The position numbers were made by a program, and so were the translations under genes. Shown here piece by piece: positions 34,143-43,508 of a stretch of DNA of 64,000 nucleotides. Every line of letters begins with the position of its first letter. Position 1 is the stretch's first letter. The DNA is taken from positions 365,165 to 429,164 of the forward strand of contig JAUIFF010000006.1 in NCBI GenBank assembly GCA_030429545.1. The letters run 5' to 3'. The DNA is from Polyangia bacterium. GTDB lineage: Bacteria > Myxococcota_A > Polyangia > Nannocystales > Nannocystaceae. The notes beneath the pieces are model-generated. The model saw only the letters and a list, made by a program, of their open reading frames with translations. It made no database searches and was not told the origin of the DNA.

Positions 34143-35888
34143 ATGCAATCGCTTAAACTCGTCGGTAAATCCCTCACCATCATGACCCTTGCCAGCGGAA
34201 TGTTGTTGGCCTCGCCCGCTGTGACCCAGGCCTGTGGGGGGTTTTTCTGCGACGGTGGCGGCCCGCCGATGCCCGTTGATCAAACCGGCGAAAACATCCT
34301 GTTTGTCGTCGACGATGCCGCGGGCACGGTCTCGGCCCACATCCAAATCCAGTACATGGGTGAGCCGCAAAACTTTGCCTGGATCATTCCGGTGACCGCG
34401 TTGCCCACGTTTTCGGTGGGATCGGATCAGCTGTTTCAAAACCTCTTGCAAAGCACGGTGCCGACCTACGGGACGCTCGGGCAAGGCGATTGTCAGGACC
34501 GATTTGAGGGCAGTGCCCCCTGTGCCGGTCCGCGGGGTTTTGCCGCGGGTGAAGACGGTTTCGACTCGGCAGGTGCGGTGAGTTCCGGAGGCGGTAGCGA
34601 GCAAAACGGTACCGGTACCCAGGTCGTTGCCCGCGATATCGTGGGGGCGTTTTATATCGACGTGCTCCAGAGCAACTCGGCGACCGAACTCTACGACTGG
34701 CTCGAGCAAAACGGCTATGCCCAGGACGCCGAGGCCCCCGAGATCGTGCAGGAGTACCTCGACGAGGGGCATCTGTTTGCCGCGGTCAAACTCGTGAGCG
34801 GGGCCAATATCGACGAAATCCACCCGCTGGTGATGACCTACGCCGGCGACGAACCGTGCGTGCCGCTGCGACTCACGCGGATCGCCGCGGTTGAGGATAT
34901 GGGTGTACGTACATTTTTCCTCGGCCGTGAACGGGCAGTACCGACGAACTACAAGCACGTCGAGCTCAACGATGCCGCACTTGATTGGGTCAACTTTGCC
35001 GGCAACTACAACGACGCCGTCACCCTTGCGGTCGATGAGGCCGGTGGTCGGGCGTTTGTCACCGAGTACGCGGGTGTCAGTTCCGTGGTTCCGGGCGGGT
35101 TTTACAACGTCGTATGGAATGCCGGGGAGTTCGACAGCACCTCCCACCCGATCATCAGCCAGGGCTACACGGTGATCGACGCCCTCGAAGGCCAACAGCT
35201 ACTCGATTGTTCGTTTGAGACCTGCCAGTATTTCCACCCGCTAATCGCCTCGGTGCTGCGTGAGTTCTTGCCGGCGCCCGAGGGCATGGGGATTTCCGAG
35301 TCGGAGTTTTATCGCAACCTGGCGCAGTTCGACGACCTCATCGACCTAGAAGCCTGGGACCCGGTGGCGTTTTCCGATGCCCTGCGCGAGCGCATCAAAC
35401 AACCGGCCCAGGAGGCCGACATCCTGCTGCAGCGCTGGCCCCATCTCACGCGGATGTACACCACGATTTCGCCGCACGAGATGTTGGTCGACCCGATGTT
35501 TCACACCAACCCCGACCTCCCCGATGTCAGCAACAACCGCTCGGCCGACATGCTGTTTCCGTGCGAGGGGTCCAATAAAGTTGTATTTGCAGACGAGCGT
35601 GAATTGCTGCTGTCCGAGGATGGCAACTGGCCGGTGTTCGATGGCGACATCGAGATGCCATTTGCCAAGACCATTGCCACGGCCCCACCGGCCGGCGACT
35701 TGCAGGTCGAGGAGGACAACAGTGAGAAGATCGACGAGGCCCTGGCGGCTTCGAATGCCCGCTACGACTACGACAACGGTCAGGGCCTAGGGTGTACGGC
35801 AGCCCGCGTTCGCAAGCACGCGGCCGGGTGGATGAGCTTTGGCTTGATTTGCGCGATTGCTTGGCGCAGCCGTCGACGTCGGCGTTGA
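34143..35888 (+). CDS. DUF2330 family secreted protein, copy 2, with C-terminal TM/Arg sorting tail
   Basis: 581 aa from the ATG at 34143. Paralogue of the preceding gene: signal peptide, CGGFFCDGGG, same DUF2330 core and same C-terminal half (REFLPAPEGMGISESEFY). They differ mainly in the variable cysteine/glycine-rich insert around residues 110-165. The sorting tail reads GLGCTAARVRKHAAGW then a hydrophobic helix and WRSRRRRR. The palindrome at 34904-34913 occupies the same codons as the one in copy 1. The 3' end of this gene is tandemly repeated downstream of its stop. Likely a surface-anchored protein; role unknown. Confidence 0.9.
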   Translation: MQSLKLVGKSLTIMTLASGMLLASPAVTQACGGFFCDGGGPPMPVDQTGENILFVVDDAAGTVSAHIQIQYMGEPQNFAWIIPVTALPTFSVGSDQLFQNLLQSTVPTYGTLGQGDCQDRFEGSAPCAGPRGFAAGEDGFDSAGAVSSGGGSEQNGTGTQVVARDIVGAFYIDVLQSNSATELYDWLEQNGYAQDAEAPEIVQEYLDEGHLFAAVKLVSGANIDEIHPLVMTYAGDEPCVPLRLTRIAAVEDMGVRTFFLGRERAVPTNYKHVELNDAALDWVNFAGNYNDAVTLAVDEAGGRAFVTEYAGVSSVVPGGFYNVVWNAGEFDSTSHPIISQGYTVIDALEGQQLLDCSFETCQYFHPLIASVLREFLPAPEGMGISESEFYRNLAQFDDLIDLEAWDPVAFSDALRERIKQPAQEADILLQRWPHLTRMYTTISPHEMLVDPMFHTNPDLPDVSNNRSADMLFPCEGSNKVVFADERELLLSEDGNWPVFDGDIEMPFAKTIATAPPAGDLQVEEDNSEKIDEALAASNARYDYDNGQGLGCTAARVRKHAAGWMSFGLICAIAWRSRRRRR

Positions 35889-36340
35889 GCTCAAGCGAGG
35901 CAGCTTCGAATGCCCACTAAGACGACGACGACAACGGTCGGGGCACGGCAGCGTGCGTCCGCACGCGGCCGCGGCCGTGGCCGGGTGGATGAGCTTCGGC
36001 TTGATTTGCGCGATTGCTTGGCGCAGTTGTCGACGCCGGCGTTGAGCTCAAGCGAGGCGGCTTCGAATGCCCGACGACGACGACAACGGTCGGGGGCAGC
36101 CCGCGTTCGCAAGCACGCGGCCGGGTGGATGAGCTTTGGCTTGATTTGCGCGATTGCTTGGCGCAGCCGTCGACGTCGGCGTTGAGCTCAAGCGAGGCAG
36201 CTTCGAATGCCCACTAAGACGACGACGACAACGGTCGGGGCACGGCAGCCCGCGTCCGCACGCGGCCGTGGCCGGGTGGATGGGCTTCGGCTTGATTTGC
36301 GCGATTGCTTGGCGCAGTTGTCGACGCCGATGTTGAGCTC
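35889..36340 (+). repeat. Three decayed tandem copies of the DUF2330 gene 3' end
   Basis: The last ~145 bp of the preceding gene, from the codons for AASNAR through the sorting helix and arginine cluster to the stop, recurs three times past the stop. The boundary GAGCTCAAGCGAGG recurs at 35887 and 36044 and as GAGCTCAAGCGAGGC at 36184, with a diverged GAGCTCAGTCGAG at 36335, giving spacings of 157, 140 and 151 bp. Each copy still encodes (M)SFGLICAIAWRS followed by arginines in one frame, but the copies differ by indels and are not one reading frame. No start signal is seen; I treat them as non-coding remnants. Confidence 0.8.
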
Positions 36341-36438
36341 AGTCGAGTTGAGCCGAGCCCTGTTGGAAAATCGTTGCAGCTGCAACAATTGTGCGCGCTG
36401 ATGTTCGCGGGCGGCAACCGGGCACGGCCACGGGTTGC

Positions 36439-37443
36439 CTAGCTCGAGATGCGCTCGAGGAACTCCCGTGCGTCCTGCACGACCTCGTCGCGCAACTCCG
36501 GGGGCTCGATAGCCTCAAGTCCGTCGACGATGCTGAGCAGGCGGCGGGCAAACTCGCGGCACGAGTGGTACGGGACCTTGCGCTCGAGCAACTCGCCTTC
36601 GATCACCCAGCGGTCTTCTTGGCCCGGGTCCCACTTCATGCGGGAGACCCAACGGGCCACGCCACCGCGGATCCGTAGGGTAGCGACGCCGGGGCGGTCG
36701 CTGTCGATGCCGTAGCCCGGGTCGGCGCTGCCCCACAGTTGGCTGCGCGGAGGTACTTGCTCACGTGGCCGCTCCTCGGGCAGCACACGGGCGTGGACGA
36801 TTTGCGCCACGCGGTAGCTCCGGGGTTCGTTGTATGTACGAGAAAAAGCCCGTAGATACATCGAACCGTCGTGGATCCGCAGCTGCCACGGCTCGATGTC
36901 GTGGTGTTTACGGCTGTTGGCCCACGGGCTTTCGTACTGAATACGGACCACACCGGTGCCGATCGAGGTTGCGAGTTTGGAGATCAGGCGGCTGTCGACC
37001 TCGGAGCTAGTGGTCGAGGTTGCGGTCACGGCCCGCGGACGCACGCGGCCACTATCCTGGCGCGAGCGCTTCTCCTCGACGGCCTCGTCCATCTGTTCGA
37101 TCAGACGGCGGACCCGGGCGTTGAGTTCCTCGTCGGCCAGCGGCGACAGCAGGGCGGCCGCAAACACAACCGCGGCCAAATCCTCGGGCTCCGGGTCGGT
37201 GAGCGGGAGGGTAAAACTGCGGTCGAGCAGCTGCCATTGCTTGGTTGCGTGGTTGAACTGCGCCGGCGCGTCCCAGGTCTCGCGCATGTACTTGAGGGCA
37301 CGTTGGACAGTTACCCCGGCCACGCCAGCACGTTTGGCAAGGGCCTCCTTCGAGGCCCCGTCCGGGTGTTCGCGTAGGTAGCGAAGAATGGTCCGCGCGG
37401 TCTCTTGCACGGTTCTCGACGACTCGGACTTGGAATCGCTCAA
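36439..37443 (-). CDS. WYL-domain transcriptional regulator
   Basis: 334 aa. I chose the TTG at 37443 because GGAGG lies five bases upstream; the frame is open to 37665 but that extension is arginine-rich and lacks a signal. The N-terminal winged helix (ETARTILRYLREHPDGASKEALAKRAGV, then TVQRALKYM) precedes a WYL domain (VVRIQYESP..., IEPWQLRIHDGSMYLRAFSRTYNEPRSYRVAQI) and a C-terminal extension (WCX-like). WYL regulators sense nucleic acid or small ligands and control DNA-damage and defence genes. The SbcD/YhaN-like pair is divergently placed, which fits. Confidence 0.85.
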   Translation of the reverse strand: MSDSKSESSRTVQETARTILRYLREHPDGASKEALAKRAGVAGVTVQRALKYMRETWDAPAQFNHATKQWQLLDRSFTLPLTDPEPEDLAAVVFAAALLSPLADEELNARVRRLIEQMDEAVEEKRSRQDSGRVRPRAVTATSTTSSEVDSRLISKLATSIGTGVVRIQYESPWANSRKHHDIEPWQLRIHDGSMYLRAFSRTYNEPRSYRVAQIVHARVLPEERPREQVPPRSQLWGSADPGYGIDSDRPGVATLRIRGGVARWVSRMKWDPGQEDRWVIEGELLERKVPYHSCREFARRLLSIVDGLEAIEPPELRDEVVQDAREFLERISS

Positions 37444-37517
37444 GCTTGCCTCCAGCCTTGCAGCGCGCACATGGTACTCGATTTTTTGAGGTGTTCGCCG
37501 CCGGCGGCAAACGCCTT

Positions 37518-37727
37518 TCAAGTCGGTGTCTCCACGTCGTCGCTGTCGGGTTTCGTTGTGAGAATACGTGTGCGAGCCGTCGGTCGCACCGGACTTGTCG
37601 GGGGAATACGAGTCTTCGCTGGCGGCTGATCGGCGACCACGGCCTCGATCAAAAATCCAGCCCACGACTCGCCAGCCTTTGGAGCCGCGGCTTCATGGGG
37701 TTTTGATTCCTGCCTGGATGGTGTCAT
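37518..37727 (-). CDS. Small hypothetical protein, 69 aa
   Basis: The ATG at 37727 follows a strong GGAGG-ACCC ribosome binding site. The peptide is hydrophilic and Pro/Thr-rich with a central GESWAGFLIEAVV segment; no domain recognised. It sits just upstream of the WYL regulator on the same strand and could be co-transcribed. The ribosome binding site is the main support. Confidence 0.45.
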   Translation of the reverse strand: MTPSRQESKPHEAAAPKAGESWAGFLIEAVVADQPPAKTRIPPTSPVRPTARTRILTTKPDSDDVETPT

Positions 37728-37884
37728 GGGTCCTCCTGATCCGTCGATGGTTGGTGCCGGTGAAGAGTTTTGCGCGTTTGCTTTATCGCGTGCAGATCAG
37801 GTGAACCCGCGCTAGTCACGCGTCCATTTGTTGTCGGTAGCAGCCGCGATGACACCAGGGCGGGGACCGTGCACACTGTCGGCC

Positions 37885-39189
37885 ATGAAGGTTGTGCATG
37901 CAGCCGACCTCCACATCGACAGCCCCCTGCGTGGCCTGAGTCGACATGAGGGGTTACCGGCCGAGGATGTCCGCTCGGCCACACGCAAGGCGTTCGTCAA
38001 CCTCGTTGACCTGTGCATCGAACAGGGGGCGGCGATTTTGTTGCTGGCCGGCGACATTTTTGACGGGCAGTGGCGGGACTTCAACACCGGGGTGTTCTTT
38101 GTCCGTCAGCTCGCACGGCTGCGGCAAAGCCATACGCGGGTGGTGATGCTCCACGGCAATCACGACGCCGAATCCCCGCTGACCGACCACATCCCGTTGC
38201 CGAGCCACGTCGATGTATTGCCGAGCGACCGCCCACATTCGGTTGTGTATGACGAACTCGGGGTCGCGGTCCACGGGCGCAGTTATCCCCACCGGGTCGT
38301 CGACGAAAATCTCGCCCGCGACTACCCCAAGCCGCTTCGCGGTTACCTCAACATCGGGCTGCTCCACACCAACGCCACCGGCTCGACCGACCACGGCAAC
38401 TACGCTCCATGTACAGTCAAACAACTCGTGCGGCATGGCTATCACTACTGGGCCCTCGGCCATGTCCACCAGCGTGCCATCCTCCACCGCGACCCCTGGG
38501 TTGTGTACCCGGGTAACCTGCAGGGGCGCCATGCCCGGGAGACCGGCGAAAAAGGATGTATGGTCATCGAGCTCGCCGGCCAGCGCGTGGTCGGGGTCGA
38601 GTTTTGCCCGCTCGATGTCCTGCGGTGGTTTGACCTCACGGTTGAACTCGGCGACGCTGACGACCTGCACGCGGTCGACAACGCGGTCAGGCAAAGCCTA
38701 CAGGAGGCCCGTTTGGCAGCAGGTGAGCGGGCGGCGTTAGTGCGTGTGCGACTCGCCGGCAAGACCAAACTACATGGTCAACTCGCAGGGCACCCGGAGG
38801 TCGTGGCCACGCGTGTGCGTGCGGTCGCGGCCGATGTCGGGCGTGTCTACCCCGAAAAAATATTGTTGCAGACACAACCTGTTGACGCGGGCGGACCGGT
38901 GCAGGCGGCCGGCCTCGCCGGGGCGTTGCGCAAACACATCGAAAACCTTGCCAGCGACGAACAGGCGCTCAAACAGCTCGGAGGCGAACTCGCGGCGCTC
39001 GCCACCAGTGTTGCCGCATTTGTCGATGTTCGGCCCGACCAGCCGGCACAGGTCCGTCAGCACCTCTCCGAGGTCGAGACCCTGTTGCTGAGTCGGCTTG
39101 CGGGAGCGTTAGCAGCCAAAGCCCCGGCGGACCGCGTGGCACCCACCCGCGAACCCGCCAAACCGCGACAGCCGGAGTCGCGGCGATGA
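37885..39189 (+). CDS. SbcD/YhaO-like DNA repair exonuclease
   Basis: 434 aa. A metallophosphoesterase domain with all metal motifs (HAADLHIDSPL, LLAGDIFDG, LHGNHD, GHVHQ) followed by an ~170-residue C-terminal region of the YhaO type. Predicted to be the nuclease subunit of a Mre11-Rad50-like pair with the next gene, whose ATG overlaps this stop (ATGA). Start ATG 37885 is chosen because it gives MKVVHAADLH, the usual N-terminus. Cytoplasmic, DNA end-processing. Confidence 0.9.
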   Translation: MKVVHAADLHIDSPLRGLSRHEGLPAEDVRSATRKAFVNLVDLCIEQGAAILLLAGDIFDGQWRDFNTGVFFVRQLARLRQSHTRVVMLHGNHDAESPLTDHIPLPSHVDVLPSDRPHSVVYDELGVAVHGRSYPHRVVDENLARDYPKPLRGYLNIGLLHTNATGSTDHGNYAPCTVKQLVRHGYHYWALGHVHQRAILHRDPWVVYPGNLQGRHARETGEKGCMVIELAGQRVVGVEFCPLDVLRWFDLTVELGDADDLHAVDNAVRQSLQEARLAAGERAALVRVRLAGKTKLHGQLAGHPEVVATRVRAVAADVGRVYPEKILLQTQPVDAGGPVQAAGLAGALRKHIENLASDEQALKQLGGELAALATSVAAFVDVRPDQPAQVRQHLSEVETLLLSRLAGALAAKAPADRVAPTREPAKPRQPESRR

Positions 39190-42100
39190 GGTTTGAACGG
39201 CTGATCCTCGAGCGCTACGGCCAGTTTGAGCGACTCGACCTCGACCTCACCGGCGATCTGGTGATCGTCTATGGGCCCAACGAGGCCGGCAAAACCACCT
39301 TGCTGTCTGCGATCCACGCCCTGATGTTTGGTATTCGCCAGCGCACGGCGTACAACTTTATGTACGACTACAAGGCCATGTCGATCCGCGCGGAGCTGCT
39401 CGACCGGGCCGGGCGACGGTTGCAGGTACGCCGGCGCAAACGCAAAAAGCAGGCGCTCAGCGGTTTGTTTGAGGGCGGTGGCCTGCCCCCGGGGGTGATC
39501 GATGAGGCCGCGTGGCAGGCCTACTTTGGCGGGCTCAACCAAGACCTCTACCAGTCGGTGTTTGGCTTTACCCAACAGCATTTGCAGCAGGGTTCGGAGG
39601 TGCTCCGGCTGTCGGGGCTCCACGAGATTTTGGGCGGTGGGGCCCTTGGCGGGGCCGGCAAGTCGGTTCGCCTGTTGCTCGACAGCCTGCGACAGGAGGC
39701 CGACAGCCGCTATCTCGGCCGCGGGCGCAACCCCCCGATCAACCGCTTGGTCACGGCCCTCACCGAACATCGCCGGGAATTGCGCGACGCCACATTTGAC
39801 CGCGCCCAGTTTCAACAGCTGACACAGGAGCTGCAAACCATCGAGGAGGACCTCGCTCGCGACAGTGGGCAGGTCGAGGCGCTGCAAAAGCGGCATGTGC
39901 TGCACCAAAAAGCGGTGGAGTACTGCGAGGAACTGCGCCGACGTGATGCACTAAAGTTGCAAATGCAAGCGTTCTCCGAGCCACCCCGGCTCGACCGTAA
40001 GGCCGCCGAGCAGATGCTGCAAACACTCGACGAGCGCGAGCGGTTGCGACGGCGGCAGGCCGAACTTCAGGGCCAGCTGGCGGCTCTCGAGCGGCGCCAG
40101 GCCGGGCTCGCATTTGATCCAAAGCTGTTGCAGGTACAAAAAACCCTTGAGCGGTTGTCCGCGCAGGCAGTTTCGTTGGCGCCGATCGCCCAATCGTTGA
40201 CCGTCCAGGCCGAGGCTTTGCAGGCCGAGCGTGAGCGCATCGAGCAGGCCGCTCCGGCAGCACCCGGCGGGCACGAGTTGGTGGCACACCTCGCCGCACA
40301 GGTATCCAAACTCACCGCCTTGGTCCGTCGCACAGCCGAACTGAGGGAGCTGCAGGGGGTTGCCGAGCGCCTCGGCCGAGAACATGCAAGTGCCCAGCAA
40401 AGCGCCGAGCAGGTCGAAGCCGCCTGGGAAGCAGCTCGTAGCGATCACAGTGCGGATATCATCGCGTTACAAGCTCAACTCGAGCCGATCGCCGCGCAGC
40501 TCGCCCGCATGGGAGAACTCGAAAGCGAACTTGCCCAACTCGCTCGTGAGCAGCGGCGAGAACTCAAATGCGTATACAAATTTCTTGCCGAGGGCGAGGC
40601 GCAGCGACTGCCCGAACTAGGCGACTGTCCCAGCGAGGCCGAGATCGCCGAGGCCCAACGATTTGAAGACCACAACGAGCGCGAGCGGCGGAGCCTGATG
40701 TCGCGGTTTGACGAGGCAAACGAGGCCCACAAGGTTGCCAGCGCCCAGCTCGAAGTGCTCGAACAGGTCCAAGACCTCCCCGACCCACGAGTGCTCGCCG
40801 AGGCTCGAACCCGGCGTGACCGCACCTGGCAGCAGGTTCGCAGGGTGTGGGAACGCGGGGACTCGCCGGACCTCGAAACCCAGGCCTACGCGCCCGATGG
40901 CGACCTCGCAGCGGCACTCGAGCGGGCGTTCAAACACGTCGACGCAACCGCCGACCGGATTTGCGACGTGGCCCTGCAAATGGCCCGCAAGGTCGAGTTG
41001 CAATCCGCGGTGGCCCGCCACACCACGGAGGTTCAACTGCGTCGGGCACGGCTCGAGAAGATCGAGTCTGACTATGCCCAAAAACAGTTGCAGTGGCAAC
41101 AACGTTGGGCACGAGCCGGCCTGCGAGCAGGGCCACCCGGGGAGATGGCGCGCCTGCGGGAGCGCATTGTGTCGTGTCACCAGCGGGTCCAGAAACGTTT
41201 GCAGTTGCAAGAAGAACTCGATCGCCGGCGACCGGCGGTCGAGCGGTTTGTCGCTGCGGCCCGCCACACCCTCGCAGCGCCCGAGCTCGCGCGTGATGAG
41301 GTGCTGGAGCAGGTACGGGTGCGTGGGCGTGAGCAGGATCGTTTGAGCGGCCGCCTACATTCGTTGCAAGAGCAACGAACCCAGGTAAAGGCCCGGGTCG
41401 AGTCCCTGGCCCAAGACCATGCCAGGGCAACGTTGCGGGAACAGCAGCAGCGCGAGGGGTGGGCCGACGAGGTGCGTGCACTCGGATTCGACTTTGGCCA
41501 ACAGCTCCCCGATGGGCACGAACTCGAAGCCCTGCTTGCCCTCGCCCACGAGGCCCAGGCGTTGCTGTCAAAGCGCCACGAGTTGGCGGGTGCACGCCGT
41601 CAGCTCGAGGACTTTTATAGCGAGGTTGCAGCGCTTGCCGAACGTATCGGTCGGCCAAAGCTGCCCGGCTTTCAGCAGGTCGAAACCCTGAGTGTTGCCG
41701 CCAATGAGGCCCAGCGTGTCGCCACAGCCCGTAGCCAACTCGCCGATGAACGCGAAGATCGATTGGCTGAACTCGCCGTCTATCAGCAACAGCTGGCAGC
41801 GACCGAGGAGCGACTGGCCAGTTGGCAACAGCGATACAAGGCAAGTGACGAGCTCGACCTCGCCAAACAGGCCGAAGATGCCCTACAATACTTGCAAATA
41901 CATCAGGATTTGCAGGAGGTGCAAACGCGTTTGGGGCGTGGTCTCGGCGGGCTCGAAGCCGAGGTCGAACAGCTGTTGCACGGGGCCGACGTCGCCACCC
42001 TCGAAGCGACGGCACTCGACATCGGTCGCAAGCTGACAACCATCGAGACCCGGCGGTTTCATGCGGTCGAGCGGCGCGGCAAATTGCAGGCGACCTACGA

Positions 42101-42653
42101 GACCCTCGGGGGCGACAAGGCGGCCGCGCGCAGCAGCCTGTACCAGCAGGACATCGCGGAGCTCGAAACCCAGGTCAAACAGTATGCCGTGTTCCAGCTC
42201 GCCCACCGGGTGCTCGCCGATGTCACCGAGGCATTTGTGCGCGAGCACCAGCCGGCATTACTTGAGGATACATCGAGTATCATGGCGGGCATTACCGGTG
42301 GTCGCCATGTTCGGGTCGAGGCCGAAGAAGACCGGGACACCCTGGTACTGATCGACCAGGCTGGCAATCCACGGCGCCCCGACGAGTTGTCGACCGGCAC
42401 CCGCGAACAGTTGTTTTTGGCCCTGCGGCTCGCCTATGTGCTCGAGTATTGCGGGCGTAGCGAGCCGCTGCCGATGGTGATGGACGATGTCTTGGTCAAC
42501 TTTGACAACACCCGGGCGGGCTTGACCCTGCAGGCGCTTTCAGAGCTGTCTGGGCAGACCCAGATTCTGTTTTTGACCTGTCACCGACACCTCGCCGAGG
42601 TCGCCCACAAAACCTGCCCGTCGGCGGCGTTTGTCGAGTTGCCCCAGCGCTAA
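39186..42653 (+). CDS. YhaN-like AAA ATPase (Rad50/SbcC-type partner)
   Basis: 1155 aa. N-terminal half-ATPase with Walker A YGPNEAGKTT (near residue 33) and the YhaN-specific FGGLNQDLYQSVFGF segment. The middle ~700 residues are long coiled coil (Glu/Gln/Leu/Ala/Arg-rich). The C-terminal lobe has the signature loop LSTGTREQLFLALRLA and Walker B LPMVMDDVLVNFD, then a switch-like CHRH. Together with the preceding nuclease this forms a DNA-end-tethering and processing complex. The coiled coil carries several TGYANNTRCA sites (39958, 40129, 41200, 41893), here in a different frame (Q-x-Q codons) from other genes. Confidence 0.9.
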   Translation: MRFERLILERYGQFERLDLDLTGDLVIVYGPNEAGKTTLLSAIHALMFGIRQRTAYNFMYDYKAMSIRAELLDRAGRRLQVRRRKRKKQALSGLFEGGGLPPGVIDEAAWQAYFGGLNQDLYQSVFGFTQQHLQQGSEVLRLSGLHEILGGGALGGAGKSVRLLLDSLRQEADSRYLGRGRNPPINRLVTALTEHRRELRDATFDRAQFQQLTQELQTIEEDLARDSGQVEALQKRHVLHQKAVEYCEELRRRDALKLQMQAFSEPPRLDRKAAEQMLQTLDERERLRRRQAELQGQLAALERRQAGLAFDPKLLQVQKTLERLSAQAVSLAPIAQSLTVQAEALQAERERIEQAAPAAPGGHELVAHLAAQVSKLTALVRRTAELRELQGVAERLGREHASAQQSAEQVEAAWEAARSDHSADIIALQAQLEPIAAQLARMGELESELAQLAREQRRELKCVYKFLAEGEAQRLPELGDCPSEAEIAEAQRFEDHNERERRSLMSRFDEANEAHKVASAQLEVLEQVQDLPDPRVLAEARTRRDRTWQQVRRVWERGDSPDLETQAYAPDGDLAAALERAFKHVDATADRICDVALQMARKVELQSAVARHTTEVQLRRARLEKIESDYAQKQLQWQQRWARAGLRAGPPGEMARLRERIVSCHQRVQKRLQLQEELDRRRPAVERFVAAARHTLAAPELARDEVLEQVRVRGREQDRLSGRLHSLQEQRTQVKARVESLAQDHARATLREQQQREGWADEVRALGFDFGQQLPDGHELEALLALAHEAQALLSKRHELAGARRQLEDFYSEVAALAERIGRPKLPGFQQVETLSVAANEAQRVATARSQLADEREDRLAELAVYQQQLAATEERLASWQQRYKASDELDLAKQAEDALQYLQIHQDLQEVQTRLGRGLGGLEAEVEQLLHGADVATLEATALDIGRKLTTIETRRFHAVERRGKLQATYETLGGDKAAARSSLYQQDIAELETQVKQYAVFQLAHRVLADVTEAFVREHQPALLEDTSSIMAGITGGRHVRVEAEEDRDTLVLIDQAGNPRRPDELSTGTREQLFLALRLAYVLEYCGRSEPLPMVMDDVLVNFDNTRAGLTLQALSELSGQTQILFLTCHRHLAEVAHKTCPSAAFVELPQR

Positions 42654-42680
42654 CTGGTCAAAACCGGTGCAGCTACAAAT

Positions 42681-43001
42681 TTAGAGCGAGAGATCCATGC
42701 CGAGCTTTTTGCCGACTGTCGCGGCCACGGTCTGCATGAGCTCGTCGCCGTTTCGCTTGGACACCCAGGTTCCGGACGACGGGTCGTAATCAAAGTGCCA
42801 GGCCGTGGTCCCAGCGGCCATCCACACCTGACCGGCCGCGCTGTGGGCATTGATGATAAAGCGGGCGCCATCGGCAAATGTCAGGGTGAGAACATCCCCC
42901 GCGAGGTCGACATCGAGGCGTTCGTGTTCGAGGTCGCCGAGTTTTTCGTCGAGATGTTCCAACGCCTCGGCCGAGTGTCGATGAAAGTCTGAACGCTCCA
43001 T
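42681..43001 (-). CDS. cyaY: Iron donor/frataxin-like protein CyaY
   Basis: 106 aa, standard frataxin length. The acidic N-terminal helix (SAEALEHLDEKLGDLEHERLDVDL) binds iron; the beta-sheet carries LTLTFADGARFIINAHSAAGQVWMAA and HFDYDPSSGTWVSKRNGDEL, the family signature including the conserved Trp. Frataxins modulate Fe-S cluster assembly by the cysteine desulfurase complex in the cytoplasm. It lies convergent with the YhaN-like gene. Confidence 0.95.
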   Translation of the reverse strand: MERSDFHRHSAEALEHLDEKLGDLEHERLDVDLAGDVLTLTFADGARFIINAHSAAGQVWMAAGTTAWHFDYDPSSGTWVSKRNGDELMQTVAATVGKKLGMDLSL

Positions 43002-43062
43002 GGTCGCCTAGCTTGAATTACCGGTAGCAGGGAGTCAACCTGACTCGCGCTCGCAAGTTCGC

Positions 43063-43488
43063 TTAGTTGCCCTCGACAGGGTCTGGTGTGGCGGGGATCT
43101 CGGCCTTGTCAGCAGCCTCGGGTGATACAGGGGCTGCGCTGGCGTCGGGGGCCTTTGCCGGGTCTTCCCCTGCTGCGGGGGTTTTGGGCGTGGCCGAATC
43201 GTTTGTGTCGAGGGATGGCGCAGGGCCAACTTCTGACGGTGCGGGGCGGCCAAATCGTGCTTCAAACTCCTCGGGCGTGAGCTCGAAGTACTCCATCTGC
43301 TTGCCGTCGGGTCCGACGATCGTCTTTTTTTGGAGGCCCTCTAAGTTGGGTCCTTCATCGGGCTGTTCGACGGCCTGCTTGGCTTCGCGTTCGGCAAAAA
43401 AACGTTTAATCGCCGGTGGCAAGACAAACGCGAGCAGTGCCCCGTAGATGACGATTCGGATCAGGATCCCTTTTCGCGGGAGTCGCAT
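43063..43488 (-). CDS. Single-pass membrane protein with Pro/Ala/Glu-rich tail
   Basis: 141 aa. Basic N-terminus and one TM helix (ILIRIVIYGALLAFVLPPA), then a charged helix and a stretch (GPDGKQMEYFELTPEEFEARFGR) that looks folded, ending in a low-complexity Pro/Ala/Asp/Glu tail. No family recognised. It follows the lipoprotein gene on the same strand by 20 bp and so probably belongs to the hemJ operon. Confidence 0.65.
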   Translation of the reverse strand: MRLPRKGILIRIVIYGALLAFVLPPAIKRFFAEREAKQAVEQPDEGPNLEGLQKKTIVGPDGKQMEYFELTPEEFEARFGRPAPSEVGPAPSLDTNDSATPKTPAAGEDPAKAPDASAAPVSPEAADKAEIPATPDPVEGN

Positions 43489-43508
43489 GGTTTTTAGGTT
43501 GTAACACG

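Noticed and set aside
35857..36401. Small genes in the DUF2330 tail repeats
   Set aside because: The frames jump between copies, have no ribosome binding sites and only repeat the sorting-tail codons.
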